Below, in pieces: positions 54,131 through 56,242 of a stretch of DNA of 56,242 nucleotides (the stretch's first letter is position 1; the number at the start of each line of letters is the position of its first letter). The position numbers and the translations under genes are program-made. This DNA is from Legionella sp. (GTDB lineage Bacteria > Pseudomonadota > Gammaproteobacteria > Legionellales > Legionellaceae). The notes under the pieces are model-generated. The model was not told where the DNA came from. It ran no database searches and was given only the letters and a program-made list of their open reading frames with translations. The stretch is taken from NCBI GenBank assembly GCA_002786205.1, contig PEQM01000027.1, forward strand, positions 1 to 56,242, in the 5' to 3' direction.

Positions 54131-54997
54131 CTATTTCATCATTTCTTTTATAGACCACGTATTGTGTTGTACTAAATAGCGCTGACACAATAGAGGCGTT
54201 TGCACGAACAAATGATGCAGATAAGCCAAAGTAAAATGATTTCTACACACAAGACAAGCGCATGAGGGATCGATCACTTCATAACATTCAGTATAAGCCG
54301 TATCCTTTAAATCAATACATTGTAGGTTTTTGTAAACCACACCATTAATTGCCTCTGCAGCAGGTTTATCTGATTCAATAAAATCAACTTGTTTTTCATA
54401 GAGTTTTTTTATTGATTCTTGATTTAAATCCCCATAGACATAGCAGGATTTATTTTGATAAGTACTCAATAGTGATTCGGCTTGGGCATCATATTGATTC
54501 GTAAAAATAGCAACACCAAAATCACAAGATGGCTCTTTGATCGCAATGTCTTGCGGTGCTAAATAAGGCATGATTGTTTTATCCCACTCATCCCAAAATT
54601 GCGGATAAGCTTGTACTATTCCTGGCGGCAAAATAGCCAATTGAGGCTTTAAATGATTTAAAATAGCAATCAGCTGCGAGTAATCCATTATTAATTTACG
54701 CCCGTCATAGGGCGAAACCAACAGAATCTTGCCTTCTTTATTAGCTTGCATTCGAGACGCATTGATAATGCATGCTCCAGGTGAAGCAGCGTACGCAGCA
54801 AAATCTGAAAGTTGACTTAAAAAAGAATATCCAGGTTTGATTAATAATGAATCCAGATAGTAAGCACCATGCTGCACTCCTGCTTCATGCCAATTTAAAA
54901 CAGTTAATGTTAATCCTGCGTCTGAAGTCAGTACAGGTACCCATTGGGTGGTTTTAGTGTGCATAGTATTCTCAGGCTGATTAAGGTCTATTGACAT
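54131..54997 (-). CDS. Degenerate tRNA-guanine transglycosylase-like protein
   Basis: A 288-residue protein, about 90 short of normal Tgt. The C-terminal zinc site matches Tgt: CACLVCRNHFTLAYLHHL gives Cys246, Cys248, Cys251 and the His pair 261-262. The N-terminal substrate region shows only weak relics (VSPYDGRKLIMDYSQLIAIL against the Tgt VxFRSHxDG...). The nucleophile-containing D-C-V-x-P-T-R segment is replaced by FIESDKPAAEAINGVVYKN. It is in the usual tgt place, between queA and yajC. A binding or regulatory derivative, or a decayed enzyme, is possible. No intact tgt is in the window. Confidence 0.6.
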   Translation of the reverse strand: MSIDLNQPENTMHTKTTQWVPVLTSDAGLTLTVLNWHEAGVQHGAYYLDSLLIKPGYSFLSQLSDFAAYAASPGACIINASRMQANKEGKILLVSPYDGRKLIMDYSQLIAILNHLKPQLAILPPGIVQAYPQFWDEWDKTIMPYLAPQDIAIKEPSCDFGVAIFTNQYDAQAESLLSTYQNKSCYVYGDLNQESIKKLYEKQVDFIESDKPAAEAINGVVYKNLQCIDLKDTAYTECYEVIDPSCACLVCRNHFTLAYLHHLFVQTPLLCQRYLVQHNTWSIKEMMK

Positions 54998-55104
54998 ATC
55001 ATGTTTTACTTAATAAATTTTTATAAACGCCTTATTTTTACGCTTACTCGTTCAAAAGTTCTCCTGCGCTATCTTGACTCATAAAGATAAAATATCAGCA
55101 GATC

Positions 55105-56118
55105 CTAGAGTAATAAACTGGTATCACCATAACTAAAAAAGCGATATTGCTCTTTGATTGCTTCTTGATATAACGCCATTGCCTCTGGATAGCCAATAAA
55201 CGCGGAAACCAGCATTAATAGAGTCGATTCAGGCAAATGAAAATTCGTGATTAATCCATCGCATAATTTAAATTGATACCCAGGATAAATAAAAATATCG
55301 GTATTACCACTACAGGGTTTAATCTTCCCATCTGCACTCGCACTCTCTAAAGTGCGCAAAGCCGTTGTACCTACAGCAATCACGCGATGGCCTGCGGCTT
55401 TTGTTGCATAAATGGCCTCACATAAAGAATCGGTAACCATAAAATACTCGCTATGCATTTTATGATCTTCAATTCGCTCGCAACGAACTGGTCTGAAAGT
55501 TCCTGAACCCACATGCAATGTTACATAAGCAGTATTGATTCCTTTCTCTTTTATTTGGCTCAAGGTCTGTTCGTCAAAATGAAGACCTGCCGTAGGTGCT
55601 GCAACCGAGCCTTCATATTTGGCATAAACCGTTTGATAACGTGTTTCATCTATTTCTTCATCTGTCCGCGTAATATAAGGAGGTAGCGGCATATGGCCTT
55701 GTTGATTCACTAATTCCAAAATGTCTATAGACGCCTGGCATAAAAACAAATCATCTTGTCGCTCTAAAACCTCTATCTGTTGGCCTTGCTCTAGAAGAAC
55801 TATGCCACCAGGCTTCAATGCCTTGCTTGTTTTCATATGAGCCAGAAAGGTATCTGAACTGATAATCCGCTCTATGAGCAACTCCACTTTACCGCCTGTG
55901 GTTTTCGTGCCAAAAAGTCGTGCTGGAATGACTTTAGTATCATTGAATACTAATAAATCACCAGAGTTTAAAAACTCCGTAATGTGACGAAAGGAGTGGT
56001 GGCCATAATTTTTTTGTTGTCTATTATAGACTAAGAGCTTGGCATCACTTCTGTTTTTTAATGGATATTGAGCAATTAACTCAGCAGGCAAATCAAAATA
56101 AAAATCTTGTTTTTTCAT
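55105..56118 (-). CDS. queA: S-adenosylmethionine:tRNA ribosyltransferase-isomerase
   Basis: A 337-residue enzyme that adds the epoxycyclopentane of queuosine to tRNA anticodons, following Tgt. Standard family segments: FYFDLPAELIAQYPLKNRSDAKLLV (core DLPAELIAQYPL), NDTKVIPARLFG, AAPTAGLHFDEQ, YVTLHVGSGTFRPV, VGTTALRTLESA and TNFHLPESTLLMLVSAF. The ATG at 56118 with AGGG upstream is preferred to a TTG two codons earlier. Confidence 0.97.
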   Translation of the reverse strand: MKKQDFYFDLPAELIAQYPLKNRSDAKLLVYNRQQKNYGHHSFRHITEFLNSGDLLVFNDTKVIPARLFGTKTTGGKVELLIERIISSDTFLAHMKTSKALKPGGIVLLEQGQQIEVLERQDDLFLCQASIDILELVNQQGHMPLPPYITRTDEEIDETRYQTVYAKYEGSVAAPTAGLHFDEQTLSQIKEKGINTAYVTLHVGSGTFRPVRCERIEDHKMHSEYFMVTDSLCEAIYATKAAGHRVIAVGTTALRTLESASADGKIKPCSGNTDIFIYPGYQFKLCDGLITNFHLPESTLLMLVSAFIGYPEAMALYQEAIKEQYRFFSYGDTSLLL

Positions 56119-56202
56119 AAGCAACCCTACAGGAATAACCTGTGGATTATAACTGAATGCCTTGTCTCAATAAAGCTCAAAAGCAGGGTTTTTGATAACT
56201 TC

Positions 56203-56238
56203 CCCACCTCGTCCCTGTGTAGCGAGAAACGAGGTGGG
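56203..56238. other. Long hairpin upstream of queA
   Basis: CCCACCTCGT (56203-56212) and ACGAGGTGGG (56229-56238) form a perfect 10-base G+C-rich stem with a 16-base loop, near the window end. It could be a terminator of an upstream gene, an operator or a leader structure of queA. No T-run is seen inside the window. Confidence 0.35.
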
Positions 56239-56242
56239 AAAG

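Noticed and set aside
1-56242. CRISPR array or phage attachment site
   Set aside because: No regularly spaced direct repeats, cas genes, integrase or tRNA-adjacent direct repeats were seen in the window.

Overview
The window reads as a chromosomal segment of a Legionella-type gammaproteobacterium. The evidence is A+T-rich coding sequence, a two-gene type II secretion locus (gspL-gspM) standing apart from other gsp genes, a minimal ProQ/FinO protein, a LetA-type box (TGAGAAATTTCTTA) upstream of a GGA-rich small RNA, and several large helical proteins of the kind typical of Dot/Icm effectors. No complete insertion sequence, CRISPR array, tRNA or rRNA was seen.

Layout. 1-3.0 kb: a truncated zinc-ribbon gene, an HPt-domain remnant, small exported proteins and a helical-repeat protein. 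3.1-12.2 kb: housekeeping genes, namely an ABC-F ATPase (yheS), the lepA-lepB-DUF4845-rnc block, mltB, gspL-gspM and a SPOR lipoprotein. 12.4-20.8 kb: an 862-residue orphan, putA, an L,D-transpeptidase-like protein, an arylamine N-acetyltransferase and a small Cys-rich exported protein. 21-26 kb: a TolC-like channel and an RND pump with no adaptor gene. 26-30 kb: a tightly overlapping four-gene cluster (C39-like peptidase, RLAN/RimK-type ATP-grasp ligase, GCS2-type ligase, N-formylglutamate amidohydrolase-like enzyme) that looks like a peptide-bond-making and peptide-bond-breaking system. 30.2-34.2 kb: an exported small protein and two probable effectors, one with eleven 33-34-residue repeats in a TAL-effector-like register plus a bipartite basic nuclear-localisation-like motif. 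34.3-36.0 kb: an outer-membrane barrel protein, an RsmY/RsmZ-like RNA with its own promoter, terminator and LetA box, and the minimal ProQ protein.

36.1-42.2 kb: ubiG overlapping an altered uracil-DNA-glycosylase relative, a 613-residue protein with a CX5R phosphatase motif (C380-R386), and a secreted thaumatin-like protein with four Cys-paired repeats. 42.3-48.5 kb: a likely MITE, then an arginine-succinyltransferase catabolic operon (M20 peptidase-astA-astD-astB-speE-like) lacking astC and astE, then a second short inverted-repeat element and a bolA-family gene. 49-56 kb: an APC-family transporter, then secF-secD-yajC, a degenerate Tgt-like protein in the place where tgt usually sits, and queA.

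Most attractive for follow-up: the TALE-register repeat protein, the four-gene amidoligase/peptidase cluster, the CX5R phosphatase candidate, the RsmY/Z-like RNA next to a ProQ gene, the thaumatin fusion, and the three short inverted-repeat elements.
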